A stretch of 64,000 bases of DNA from Candidatus Onthocola gallistercoris (lineage in GTDB: Bacteria > Bacillota > Clostridia > Lachnospirales > Lachnospiraceae), in contig DVLT01000008.1 of NCBI GenBank assembly GCA_018715345.1, positions 27,065-91,064 on the forward strand. Direction: 5' to 3'. Made by a program: the position numbers and the translations under genes. Numbering within the stretch: position 1 is the first letter of the stretch; each line of letters starts with the position of its first letter. The notes below the pieces were generated by a model. The model was given only the letters and a program-made list of their open reading frames with translations, was not told the DNA's origin and searched no databases. Positions 25,126 to 32,966 of the stretch are shown one piece after another.

Positions 25126-25990
25126 ATGCGATAAATTCCTGTAAAGCCGGGGGAAGGCTGTGGGATTTCATATAACTGATATAAAACTGGCGTTTGATGG
25201 CGCTTTCGATGGGATAGACGATCAACTGTCCCCGGCTTTCCAGATCAGCGATGGAAAAACGGGACAGGATGGATACGCCCATACCGGCGGTGATCATCTG
25301 CTTGATGGATTCCAGATCATTGATCTGCGCGACCACATTTAACTGCTGTCGATGGATATTTAGTTCATCCAAATATCTGTCGGCAGCTTTTTTTGTGCCG
25401 GATCCCTGTTCCCGGATGATGACCGGCTCCATTAATAGACGATAAATATCCGGAGACTGTTTTTTGAGTTTTAGGTAGTGGTCGGTGGCCGGTGTGGCCA
25501 GCACAAGCTGATCTGTGCAAAAAGGCAGACTGACACACTTGCTTGAAGGATGGGCCTCGCCGATCAATCCCAGCTGGATGGTCCCATCCAGGATTTTTTC
25601 TTCGATTTCCCGGCTATCTCCCTGTTGGATGCGGAAATAGGCAGAAGGATAGGCTTTGTGAAACCGGTTCAGTATATGGGGCAGCAGATAACCGGATGGT
25701 ATGGTGGACGCGCCGATGTGAAGGACCGTCTCACCGGTGTTGTTTAAAGCATGGATGGCAGCTGCTTTTGTCTCCAGGATACGTCTGGCATATTGTAAAA
25801 AGGTTTGACCTTCCAGCGTCAGATGGATGGATTTGGTCGTTCTTTGTATCAACTTTTTTCCCAGTTCGTTTTCCAGATTTTTAATATGGGAACTGACCGT
25901 GGACTGGGATATAAACAAATGATCCGCCGCTTTTGAGAAACTTTTCAAGTCAGCCACAGCTGCAAATGCTTCCAGCTGCCTAAATTCCAT
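25100..25990 (-). CDS. LysR family regulator (selenium/sulfur-cluster associated)
   Basis: Regulator of 296 residues. N-terminal winged helix-turn-helix (FRQLEAFAAVADLKSFSKAA, HLFISQSTVSSHIKNLE) at 3-60, then a type 2 periplasmic-binding effector domain starting VLHIGASTIPSGYLLP near residue 90, similar to CysB/CysL-type regulators. It lies directly downstream of the cysteine desulfurase-like gene, overlapping it by 11 bases, and divergent from the YedE genes. A LysR protein is a known companion of clostridial selenium-metabolism clusters, so it may control both arms through the palindrome at 27194-27216. Effector unknown. Confidence 0.85.
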   Translation of the reverse strand: MEFRQLEAFAAVADLKSFSKAADHLFISQSTVSSHIKNLENELGKKLIQRTTKSIHLTLEGQTFLQYARRILETKAAAIHALNNTGETVLHIGASTIPSGYLLPHILNRFHKAYPSAYFRIQQGDSREIEEKILDGTIQLGLIGEAHPSSKCVSLPFCTDQLVLATPATDHYLKLKKQSPDIYRLLMEPVIIREQGSGTKKAADRYLDELNIHRQQLNVVAQINDLESIKQMITAGMGVSILSRFSIADLESRGQLIVYPIESAIKRQFYISYMKSHSLPPALQEFIAFTLRFYKS

Positions 25991-27149
25991 GGCAGATCAC
26001 CTCCAGAGCCCGGATGGCTGTTTCAACTTCCGTCCGGGTATTTTTATGTCCAAAAGAAAAACGGATCGTGCCAGTGGGATAGGTCCCGAGGGTTTTGTGG
26101 GCTGAAGGGGCGCAGTGGAGCCCTACTCGCGTCTGGATGTGATAGTCTTGGTCCAGAAGGAAAGCAGCCTGTGCCGGATCTGCCCCTTCGATCTGGATAG
26201 AAACCACCGGGGCCCGGCCGCAGGATGTGGGCAGACCGATGACCTTTATCCGGGGAATCTGGCGGACGCCGTCTAAAAATATCTGTGTCAGTTCCAGTTC
26301 GTGACGGCGGATCCGATCCATTCCGGTCTGCTCAAGCCAGACGAGGGCGGCATGGAGACCGTATATGCCTGGGAGGTTCAAGGTTCCCGCCTCAAAACGA
26401 TCCGGCATAAAGTCCGGTGTTGTCTCCGTATGGGATAAACTGCCTGTGCCGCCGGTGATCAGCGGTTCCAGAAGTGGGATCATCGGTTCTTTCATGAGAA
26501 AGCCGCCGGTCCCCTGAGGACCTAGAAGGCTTTTATGTCCGGTAAAGGCGAGGATATCAATATGCATCCGCTCCATATCGATGGGGAACAGTCCGGCAGT
26601 CTGGGCGCTGTCCACAATATAGATGAGGCCGTGCTCCCGGCAGAACTGTCCGATGGTTTCGATGGGCAGAAGTGTTCCGCACACATTGGATGCATGGGTG
26701 GTGATGACAGCGCGGGTGTTGGGCTTTAAAAAGCCGGTAAGCCGGATTGGATCCAGACAGCCGTTTTTGTCACAGGGGATCCGGTCAAAGGTGATCCCCT
26801 GCCCGGTCAGCTGGTTTAAGGGACGCATAACGGCATTATGTTCCATGGAGGAGACGAGCACATGGTCGCCGGGTTTTAAAAGCCCTTTTAGGATCATATT
26901 CAGGCTTTCGGTAATATTGACTGTAAAAACAGTATTTTTACAGTCATCGCCGTGGAAAAGCCGTGTCAGCGCCTCCCGGGTGTCATAGACCACATCCTCC
27001 GCCAGGTAAGCAGAGGAATAGCTGCCCCGGTTCACGTTGCATCCCACATGTTTCATATAATCCACCATCGCATCAATGACTTGCGGCGGCTTTGGAAAAG
27101 AAGTGGCAGATTGATCAAAATAGATTTTTGTTTCTTTGGATATATCCAT
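25980..27149 (-). CDS. cysteine desulfurase family protein (aminotransferase class V)
   Basis: PLP enzyme of 389 residues in the NifS/CsdA-like class; it would release sulfur from Cys or selenium from selenocysteine as a persulfide/perselenide. Motifs: N-terminal IYFDQSATSFPKPP, PLP-Lys in FTGHKSLLGPQGTGG, and the catalytic-Cys loop GLHCAPSAHKTLGT near the C-terminus. I use the ATG whose complement ends at 27149; the upstream in-frame extension is hydrophobic and unrelated to the family, and a GAGG site lies upstream of 27149. Sits divergent to YedE/TusA-like/DUF3343, the usual neighbours of a selenium-mobilising desulfurase. Housekeeping iscS/sufS function is less likely since no scaffold gene is near. 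Confidence 0.85.
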   Translation of the reverse strand: MDISKETKIYFDQSATSFPKPPQVIDAMVDYMKHVGCNVNRGSYSSAYLAEDVVYDTREALTRLFHGDDCKNTVFTVNITESLNMILKGLLKPGDHVLVSSMEHNAVMRPLNQLTGQGITFDRIPCDKNGCLDPIRLTGFLKPNTRAVITTHASNVCGTLLPIETIGQFCREHGLIYIVDSAQTAGLFPIDMERMHIDILAFTGHKSLLGPQGTGGFLMKEPMIPLLEPLITGGTGSLSHTETTPDFMPDRFEAGTLNLPGIYGLHAALVWLEQTGMDRIRRHELELTQIFLDGVRQIPRIKVIGLPTSCGRAPVVSIQIEGADPAQAAFLLDQDYHIQTRVGLHCAPSAHKTLGTYPTGTIRFSFGHKNTRTEVETAIRALEVICHGI

Positions 27150-27193
27150 GACGTACCTCGCTTCACATGTATTTATTAATAGTATTATATATG

Positions 27194-27216
27194 ATTTATT
27201 GAGATATTCAATAAAT
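27194..27216 (+). promoter_or_regulatory. Palindromic LysR-type operator candidate
   Basis: Perfect nine-base arms ATTTATTGA and TCAATAAAT around GATAT, centred between the divergent desulfurase and YedE genes. It contains the T-N11-A spacing expected of LysR sites. Its position allows control of both promoters. Confidence 0.6.
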
Positions 27217-27261
27217 AATGACGAATATGCAAATAAATGAATCAGCAGGACGGACAGAATG

Positions 27262-27270
27262 TGGTACAAT
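27262..27270 (+). promoter_or_regulatory. Extended -10 promoter of yedE
   Basis: TGG followed by TACAAT at 27265-27270 gives an extended -10 element. No good -35 box lies 17 bases upstream, which fits an activator-dependent promoter with the LysR site about 50 bases upstream. Confidence 0.45.
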
Positions 27271-27293
27271 GGTCACAGATTGGAGGAAAAGTT

Positions 27294-28358
27294 ATGAAGA
27301 ATGAAAAACTGAAGATCGGTATTGCCGGCCTGTTGATCGGTCTGATCGCCGCCGCATTGGTCTATTTTGGCAATCCGGTGAACATGGGATTTTGTATCGC
27401 CTGCTTCATCCGGGATACGGTGGGCGCGTTGGGACTGCATCGGGCAGAAAATGTCCAGTATATCCGGCCGGAGATCATCGGACTTGTGCTGGGAGCCTTT
27501 TTGATGTCTCTGGCAAGAAAGGAATTTGCGCCAAAGGGCGGATCGTCTGCCATGACCCGGTTTATACTGGGATTTTTTGTCATGATCGGCTGTCTTGTCT
27601 TTTTAGGCTGCCCATTCCGGATGATCCTTCGGATAGCCGGCGGAGACATGAATGCCATTGTGGGGCTGGTCGGCTTTGTGGCTGGCATCGGTGTGGGCAT
27701 CCTCTTTTTAAATCGGGGCTATTCTCTGAAACGCAGTTATAAACAGAGTAAGGCAGAAGGTATCGTATTCCCAGCCATTCAGGTGGCCATGCTGGCCCTT
27801 CTGATCGCGGCGCCCGCCTTTATTTTTTTCACCGCGGCAGATGGCGGACCGGGAGGACTCCATGCGGCTGTATGGATTTCACTGGCAGCCGGACTGGCTG
27901 TGGGAGCCATGGCCCAGGTGACCCGTCTTTGTATGGTGGGCGGCATCCGGGATTTCATCCTGTTTAGGGAAACAAAACTGTTGATCGGTTTTGCAGCCAT
28001 CCTTGTGGCCGCTCTGGCAGCCAATCTGGCCATGGGTAATTTTGATCCGGGCTTTGTCGGACAGCCGGTGGCCCATTCTGACGGACTGTGGAATTTCCTT
28101 GGAATGCTTTTAGTGGGATATGGGTGTACATTGCTTGGCGGCTGTCCCCTCCGCCAGCTCATTTTGGCTGGAGAGGGTAACGTGGATTCGGCAGCAGCCT
28201 TTATCGGACTGGCTGCAGGCGCTGCCTTTGCCCATAACTTTGGTCTGGCTTCTTCCACCAGCGGCGCGACAGCCGGCGGCAAAGCGGCGGTCATCATCGG
28301 AATCGTTGTGGTGACAGTGATCGCCTTGGCCCATACATTCAGAAAAAGTGAAGCATAG
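27294..28358 (+). CDS. yedE: YedE/YeeE family putative selenium transporter
   Basis: Integral membrane protein of 354 residues with about ten hydrophobic spans in two repeats. Cys motifs typical of YedE occur as MGFCIACFIRDTVGALGLH near residue 40, FLGCPFRM near 110, TRLCMVGGIRD near 210 and LLGGCPLRQLI near 285; such Cys residues line the conduction path of the related thiosulfate transporter. The FIRDxxGALGLH form is the one associated with selenium-metabolism gene sets. ATG 27294 follows TTGGAGG; the earlier in-frame ATG 27237 has no ribosome site. It is the first of three genes with a TusA-like and a DUF3343 protein. Sulfur compounds remain an alternative substrate. Confidence 0.88.
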   Translation: MKNEKLKIGIAGLLIGLIAAALVYFGNPVNMGFCIACFIRDTVGALGLHRAENVQYIRPEIIGLVLGAFLMSLARKEFAPKGGSSAMTRFILGFFVMIGCLVFLGCPFRMILRIAGGDMNAIVGLVGFVAGIGVGILFLNRGYSLKRSYKQSKAEGIVFPAIQVAMLALLIAAPAFIFFTAADGGPGGLHAAVWISLAAGLAVGAMAQVTRLCMVGGIRDFILFRETKLLIGFAAILVAALAANLAMGNFDPGFVGQPVAHSDGLWNFLGMLLVGYGCTLLGGCPLRQLILAGEGNVDSAAAFIGLAAGAAFAHNFGLASSTSGATAGGKAAVIIGIVVVTVIALAHTFRKSEA

Positions 28359-28372
28359 AGGAGGTATAGAAG

Positions 28373-28576
28373 ATGATCGATGCAAGGGGAAGATCCTGCC
28401 CGGAACCGGTGATCATGATCAAAAAAGCCATGGAGACAAAAGCGGCTTCCTATGAAATGCTTGTGGATAGCCGGGTTTCTGTGGAGAACGTGACCCGTTT
28501 TGCCACCCACTATGGCTACCAGGTACAGGTGGAACAAAACGGGGAAGAATTTCGGATGATGATCACGAAAAAATGA
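28373..28576 (+). CDS. TusA/SirA-like sulfur-carrier protein
   Basis: Tiny protein of 67 residues with the TusA fold signature DARGRSCPEPVIMIKKAM; Cys9 in CPxP is the persulfide/perselenide carrier. It equals the N-terminal half of YedF, which in many selenium clusters is fused to a DsrE-like domain; that domain is absent here. AGGAGG precedes the ATG. It follows yedE by 14 bases and overlaps the DUF3343 gene by four (ATGA). Likely takes chalcogen from the desulfurase. Confidence 0.88.
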   Translation: MIDARGRSCPEPVIMIKKAMETKAASYEMLVDSRVSVENVTRFATHYGYQVQVEQNGEEFRMMITKK

Positions 28577-28824
28577 CGGATCATACATATATTGCCACTT
28601 TTTATTCCCATTTTGGCGCTATACGGTTTCAGAAGGCGTTGAAAAAGGCGGGATTGACCGGCGAGATGATGCCGGTGCCCAGAGATCTCAGTTCATCCTG
28701 CGGAACCTGCGTCCGTTTTGAAGCCGATGCGTTTCAGGCGAGGGATGGGTACCATGAGATCGAACAGATCGTCCGGGTGGGAAATAAAGGTTACGAATGT
28801 ATTTACCGGGCCGAGGACAGTTAG
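28573..28824 (+). CDS. DUF3343 family protein
   Basis: Protein of 83 residues in DUF3343, a small family often coupled to YedE/YedF and cysteine desulfurases. It has a ferredoxin-like pattern with YIATFYSHFGAIRFQKAL at the N-terminus and a redox-like Cys43-x-x-Cys46 pair in SSSCGTCVRF. It may accept or reduce a chalcogen intermediate. The start overlaps the previous stop. Function is not established for the family. Confidence 0.82.
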   Translation: MTDHTYIATFYSHFGAIRFQKALKKAGLTGEMMPVPRDLSSSCGTCVRFEADAFQARDGYHEIEQIVRVGNKGYECIYRAEDS

Positions 28825-28839
28825 ATCAAAAAGGATATG

Positions 28840-28888
28840 GGCTTTCTGCTCTTTTTTGCATAGACGGAGGGAGCGGAAAGCCTTTTTT
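28840..28888 (+). terminator. Terminator of the YedE cluster
   Basis: Twelve-base-pair stem GGCTTTCTGCTC/GAGCGGAAAGCC (one wobble) with a 19-base loop, followed by six T. Confidence 0.8.
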
Positions 28889-29015
28889 ATGCTATAAGAA
28901 AGTCTTTCAAATTCTCCTATCGGAATAAAAAACCTCTTGATGAAAATTCATATTTCAGAAACATCCTGTAAACGAAATATAAAAAAACCGCCGCTAAAAT
29001 GATGCCATACAAAAG

Positions 29016-29280
29016 ATGAGCTTGTGGACGGATGTGGATGCGGGGGTCCGGAACCGGCTGTTTGAAAATCTGATCATCAACGGCTGCGTGGCCGGAGGCA
29101 GAAAGTATTGCCACATCAATGCCAATGGTGATATCGAACCTTGTGCTTTTATCCATAAGTACAGATCACCAGAATCTTGAAACCGCCAAAGAGTTTTCCG
29201 ATAAATGTGTGGAGACTGCGGAAAAATGGGCGCCTGTGGCGGAAAGACTATGGCAGGAATCCCATGGAGAAAACACTTGA
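29016..29280 (+). pseudogene. Remnant of a radical SAM/SPASM protein
   Basis: Reading from 29016 gives LWTDVDAGVRNRLFENLI and then NGCVAGGRKYCHINANGDIE followed by PCAFIH, a SPASM-type auxiliary cluster region, and stops at 29180. Shifting by one base from 29179 gives ETAKEFSDKCVETAEKWAPV and AERLWQES up to a stop at 29280, which looks like the C-terminus of the same protein family. The N-terminal radical SAM core is absent and a block inside the SPASM domain is missing together with a frame change. In the first frame a stop lies at 28995. It therefore appears to be a decayed 3' fragment. The region 28889-29015 otherwise holds nothing I recognise. Confidence 0.72.
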
Positions 29281-29305
29281 CTTTTAAACAGTGGGATATT
29301 ATAAT
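29277..29305 (+). promoter_or_regulatory. Promoter of the MATE exporter leader
   Basis: TTGACT at 29277-29282 and TATAAT at 29300-29305, 17-base spacing. The -35 box overlaps the stop codon of the decayed radical SAM gene. Expected transcript start near 29312, giving a leader of about 190 bases. Confidence 0.78.
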
Positions 29306-29311
29306 ACCTCC

Positions 29312-29402
29312 CAGAGTAAAAACGAATAGGGTTTTACCGCCGGGTAACGCTTCAACCTGATCCAGTAGGCCGTTGAATGGACAGGGACGAAGCGTTTTTT
29401 TT
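29312..29402 (+). promoter_or_regulatory. Candidate guanidine-IV (mepA-type) riboswitch with terminator
   Basis: The leader holds: hairpin GTAAAA (29316-29321)/TTTTAC (29332-29337); hairpin TTCAAC (29351-29356)/GTTGAA (29372-29377); and a terminator stem AACGCTTC (29346-29353)/GAAGCGTT (29389-29396) ending in eight T. The terminator and the TTCAAC hairpin share bases, so they compete. CCTG at 29357 and CAGG at 29383 are complementary and could form a loop contact. A short leader with terminator control in front of a MATE gene in Clostridia is the setting of the mepA motif, which senses guanidine. The class is inferred from memory of that motif and context, not from an alignment. Confidence 0.6.
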
Positions 29403-29504
29403 GTCCTGTGGAAACATCTGTGGAACATGGAGAAAAGGGGAATACTTTGGGATCATCCCATGTTTTTTCTTTATGAATGCGGTTTTGTCAAGGAGGTTGT
29501 TGCG

Positions 29505-30845
29505 ATGAATCAGACATTAAAAGACTATGCCAGATATGCTTCCCTAAATGTGTTGGGGATGATCGGTCTGTCCTGTTACATACTGGCCGATACTTTTTTC
29601 GTTTCCTTAGGTATGGGCGCCAATGGACTTACAGCGCTGAATCTGGCCATACCCGTTTATAATTTTATCAATGGCGCAGGATTGATGATCGGCATGGGTG
29701 GGGGGACAAAGTATTCCATTGCCCAGAGTCAGAAGGATGGAAAGACGGCCAATCAGGTTTTTACCCATGCGGCTATGTTGACCATTTCCGTTGCCATGAT
29801 ATTTTTTTTAGTCGGTGTGTTTGGAACGGAAACTTTGGTACGTGCTTTGGGCGCAGACGCACAGGTTTTTGATATGAGTCGTACCTATCTGCGGGTACTT
29901 CTTATGTTTGCCCCCATGTTTATGATGAACAATCTGCTTCTATGTTTTGTAAGGAATGATGGAAGTCCCCAGTTATCCATGGCAGCCATGATCACAGGAA
30001 GTCTTTCCAATGTGGTTTTGGATTATGTGTTTATTTTCCCGATGGGGATGGGTATCTTCGGGGCAGCCTTTGCCACCGGGTTGGCCCCCATCATCAGTAT
30101 GGGTGTGCTGTCCACATTTTTTATAAAGAAGAAAAACCATTTTAAACTGACACGGTGCCGGATCCGCCTTGGACGGCTGTGGGGCATCCTTTCCAACGGT
30201 GTACCTTCCTTTGTCACAGAAGCTTCTTCGGGGATCGTTATGATCGTTTTTAATCAGATCATTCTGGGGCTGGAAGGCAATACAGGCGTGGCAGCTTACG
30301 GTGTCATTGCCAACTTATCACTGGTCGTGGTCGCCATTTATACAGGGATTTCCCAGGGTATACAGCCCATCCTCAGCCGGAATTATGGCATGGGGAACCG
30401 GAAAAGCGTGTCGGATATCCTGCGATATGCCATGCTGACCATGCTGGCCATATCAGCCGTTGTATATGGCGTTGTATTCTTTGGGGCTGACCAGATCGCG
30501 GCGATTTTCAACAGTGAAGGAGATGCTGCTTTGCAGGCCATCGCGGTAAAAGGGCTGAAATATTACTTTACGGCAGTGGCATTTGCCGGATTTAATATCA
30601 TCCTGTCCGTTTACTATACATCCACCGAGTACGTGCGGCCGGCCTATGTCATATCTTTGTTGAGGGGATTCATATTGATCCTCCCCATGGCCTTTACTTT
30701 GTCAAGGCTGTTTGGCATAACCGGCGTATGGTGTGCTTTCCCGGCAACGGAAGGTCTGGTGGCTTTGATCGGTCTGGGGATCTATGTGTACTCGGCAGAA
30801 CGGAAAAGAAAAATAAAAAATAAGAGCCGGCAGACTTTGGTCTGA
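29505..30845 (+). CDS. MATE family efflux transporter
   Basis: Membrane exporter of 446 residues with about 12 hydrophobic spans in two halves. MATE-family features include LADTFFVSLGMGANGLTALN in the first helix-loop, the repeat-half segment LGLEGNTGVAAYGVIANL, and GISQGIQPILSRNYG. It would expel cationic compounds using a sodium or proton gradient. ATG 29505 has AAGGAGG nine bases upstream; an in-frame start at 29373 would lie within the leader terminator and is rejected. The riboswitch-like leader suggests guanidine or related compounds as inducer; MepA-like multidrug export is the family default. Confidence 0.9.
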   Translation: MNQTLKDYARYASLNVLGMIGLSCYILADTFFVSLGMGANGLTALNLAIPVYNFINGAGLMIGMGGGTKYSIAQSQKDGKTANQVFTHAAMLTISVAMIFFLVGVFGTETLVRALGADAQVFDMSRTYLRVLLMFAPMFMMNNLLLCFVRNDGSPQLSMAAMITGSLSNVVLDYVFIFPMGMGIFGAAFATGLAPIISMGVLSTFFIKKKNHFKLTRCRIRLGRLWGILSNGVPSFVTEASSGIVMIVFNQIILGLEGNTGVAAYGVIANLSLVVVAIYTGISQGIQPILSRNYGMGNRKSVSDILRYAMLTMLAISAVVYGVVFFGADQIAAIFNSEGDAALQAIAVKGLKYYFTAVAFAGFNIILSVYYTSTEYVRPAYVISLLRGFILILPMAFTLSRLFGITGVWCAFPATEGLVALIGLGIYVYSAERKRKIKNKSRQTLV

Positions 30846-30914
30846 AAATGCCTGGGGGTGAAAGAAAGAAGGCCGTGATAAAATACAGTCAGTAAGGAAA
30901 AAAGGAAGATGACC

Positions 30915-31610
30915 ATGGGAAAAATACTGTATTTTAATCGTCAGGGAGAACGGACCTTGTCCTGCAAGGATACGGTGTATTTCGTAAATAGCAGCAGACT
31001 TGGCGTCTATTCCCTGGCAGACGGCTTAAACTCGCTGAAATGGTCCCATATCGGGGCGTCGGCGGTACAAAAGGCCGTGGCAGATATGGCGGCGGAAAAG
31101 GGGGATGAACTTTTCACAGAGTCGGAGCAGGATGTGCAAAGGAATCTCATTGAAATCGTCCACCGGACATTATATAATTTAGCTGAGAAACAAGGCAGTC
31201 CGGATGACTATGCATCAACGATGATGACCGTGTTCGTTTCGAAGAAAAGCGGATGTATGAGGTGGCTTCATATCGGAGACGGACTGATATTGAAAGAAGA
31301 TGTGTCAGGCAACCTGTCTGTCCTGTCCCATCCCCATAATGGGGTGACCAGACAGTTTACCTACACCACAGCCCATGATCAGCTGGATCGGTATATGCGT
31401 ATGGGGACCAAGCCTTTAAAAGGCGTAAGACGGCTGATCATGATGACCGATGGCGCCGCCTTTCCATTTTATCGAAACCGGAAACTGACCGGATGGGGAA
31501 AATGGCTGATCGGTAGGGGCATAGAGTCTGTTCTGGCGGAACTGGAAAAGATCGGCCCGGCAGACGACTACAGTATGATCGATGTATTTGTCAATGACCG
31601 GGAGGGATGA
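30915..31610 (+). CDS. PP2C family protein serine/threonine phosphatase
   Basis: Cytosolic phosphatase of 231 residues. The metal-binding motifs of the PPM/PP2C family are in order: LADGLNS near residue 35 (for DGxG), STMMTVFVS (for GTTA), LHIGDGLIL (for GDSR), MMTDGA and the terminal DDYSMIDVFV (for DDxT). It lacks extra domains. ATG 30915 is eight bases after AAAGGA; the ATG at 30909 is too close. An extended -10 (TGA TAAAAT, 30876-30884) may be the promoter. It is followed after three bases by a protein of unknown family and then by a kinase-like protein, so it probably dephosphorylates targets of that kinase. Confidence 0.87.
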   Translation: MGKILYFNRQGERTLSCKDTVYFVNSSRLGVYSLADGLNSLKWSHIGASAVQKAVADMAAEKGDELFTESEQDVQRNLIEIVHRTLYNLAEKQGSPDDYASTMMTVFVSKKSGCMRWLHIGDGLILKEDVSGNLSVLSHPHNGVTRQFTYTTAHDQLDRYMRMGTKPLKGVRRLIMMTDGAAFPFYRNRKLTGWGKWLIGRGIESVLAELEKIGPADDYSMIDVFVNDREG

Positions 31611-31613
31611 TTT

Positions 31614-32966
31614 ATGAAATATGGGGAAGGACAACTTCGGGCAGATGCCTATACACTGAAGGCCCAGGTAAAACTACGCTGTGTGGAGGAAAATCAAAAA
31701 ATGCAGAAGGCCATCCGGGACGGGGATCAGAAAGTGTTTCTGGATATCCTGAAACATGCGGTGGATTACCGGCTGACATGGGGCGATCATATCCGGCGAT
31801 TCATTTATGACAGCATTGCCCCGGGACACACTTCTTTGGAAGATTTGAGCGATGAAACGGTCATGGATTTTATACGAAAAGCATTTCGGGATAATGGCAT
31901 GGCCAACCGAGGCAGTATGAATCCAAAGACGACCACAAAGCTGGGGGCCCGATTAAAGGAGTGGATGGCCAGTCCGGCGGTGAAGATTTCAAGGCAGACC
32001 TGTTTTTTGTTTTGTTTTGGACTGAATATGGATGAAGAGCAGGCATCCTATATGCTGACCTATGTATTGCGACAGGCGGATTTTAATGTGCGAGATCCCA
32101 AAGAGGCGATCTACTACTACTGTCTGAAGTACAATCTCCAGTATACAGGCGTTGTTTCCTGGCTGGAATGGTATGATACGGTGGAGCCTGGAGAAGATGA
32201 CAGGAAAGCAGAAGCTTACTCCGGGACACTGATCCTAAAAAGGGACCTGTATTCTCTTGAAAAAGATATGGACGACAAACCGTTTAAAGATTATCTGAGG
32301 CGTTTGAAATCCAACGCAGGAGACGAGAAAAAGAACAGCAGGACACGGGCGGCGGTTTTAAAAGGGCTGTTGAATGAATTGAGTTATTCCATATCCGGAG
32401 AAAGATGTGAAGCTTTAAGCCAAAACAGTCAGGCGCGGGAGGTTGTCTATACAAGGGAGATACGGAACATACGGGATTATACTCGGAAACAACAGATGCT
32501 GCGGCGGCTGAACCGGGCAAAAGAGGCAGTGGATTATCAATGGCTGGAACAGGAATTGCTCGCCACGCCAGACGGTACGGTGGAGATTCCTGAAATACTG
32601 GGAGAAATGATACGGGAAAAGATCATCGAGATCCCCACATTTTCTGAAAAATCCCTGGAGAAAAAAATATCAGACCGGGAGACGGAGATCACCCGGGAAG
32701 ATATTTTGATGGCAGTTTTTTTGTACTGTACTTGCGGAATGGGCGATGCGGAAGTGGACGGTGGTGAGTCCTATCCGGAGCGGAAAGCCGAATTTGTTTA
32801 TGAAGCCAACAGGAATCTGGATAAATGCGGTTTCAGCGAGATCTATCTGCCCAATCCTTTTGAATTGTTTTTGGTATCCTGCCTGCTTCAAAAACGACCG
32901 TTGAATTACTTTTTGACGGTCTGGAAAGCCTGCAGGAGAAAGACAGGGGATGGCCATGGAAAGTAG
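31614..32966 (+). CDS. uncharacterised helical protein between PP2C and kinase
   Basis: I do not recognise this 450-residue protein. It is predicted soluble, mostly helical and charged, without signal peptide or membrane span. A central region (about residues 110-180) reads SRQTCFLFCFGLNMDEEQAS and then VRDPKEAIYYYCLKYNL, which has the look of a conserved domain; near 355-390 there is EITREDILMAVFLYCTCGMG. It starts three bases after the PP2C stop and overlaps the kinase start by 11 bases, so it belongs to a phosphatase-X-kinase trio, perhaps as substrate, scaffold or effector. Confidence is for the gene being real. Confidence 0.85.
   Translation: MKYGEGQLRADAYTLKAQVKLRCVEENQKMQKAIRDGDQKVFLDILKHAVDYRLTWGDHIRRFIYDSIAPGHTSLEDLSDETVMDFIRKAFRDNGMANRGSMNPKTTTKLGARLKEWMASPAVKISRQTCFLFCFGLNMDEEQASYMLTYVLRQADFNVRDPKEAIYYYCLKYNLQYTGVVSWLEWYDTVEPGEDDRKAEAYSGTLILKRDLYSLEKDMDDKPFKDYLRRLKSNAGDEKKNSRTRAAVLKGLLNELSYSISGERCEALSQNSQAREVVYTREIRNIRDYTRKQQMLRRLNRAKEAVDYQWLEQELLATPDGTVEIPEILGEMIREKIIEIPTFSEKSLEKKISDRETEITREDILMAVFLYCTCGMGDAEVDGGESYPERKAEFVYEANRNLDKCGFSEIYLPNPFELFLVSCLLQKRPLNYFLTVWKACRRKTGDGHGK

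Noticed and set aside
28917..29156. Antisense open frame over the radical SAM remnant
   Set aside because: The plus strand encodes recognisable SPASM-domain sequence in two frames; the antisense frame has no motif.
29373..29504. N-terminal extension of the MATE protein
   Set aside because: It would begin inside the leader terminator; the ATG at 29505 has a strong Shine-Dalgarno and matches the usual family start.
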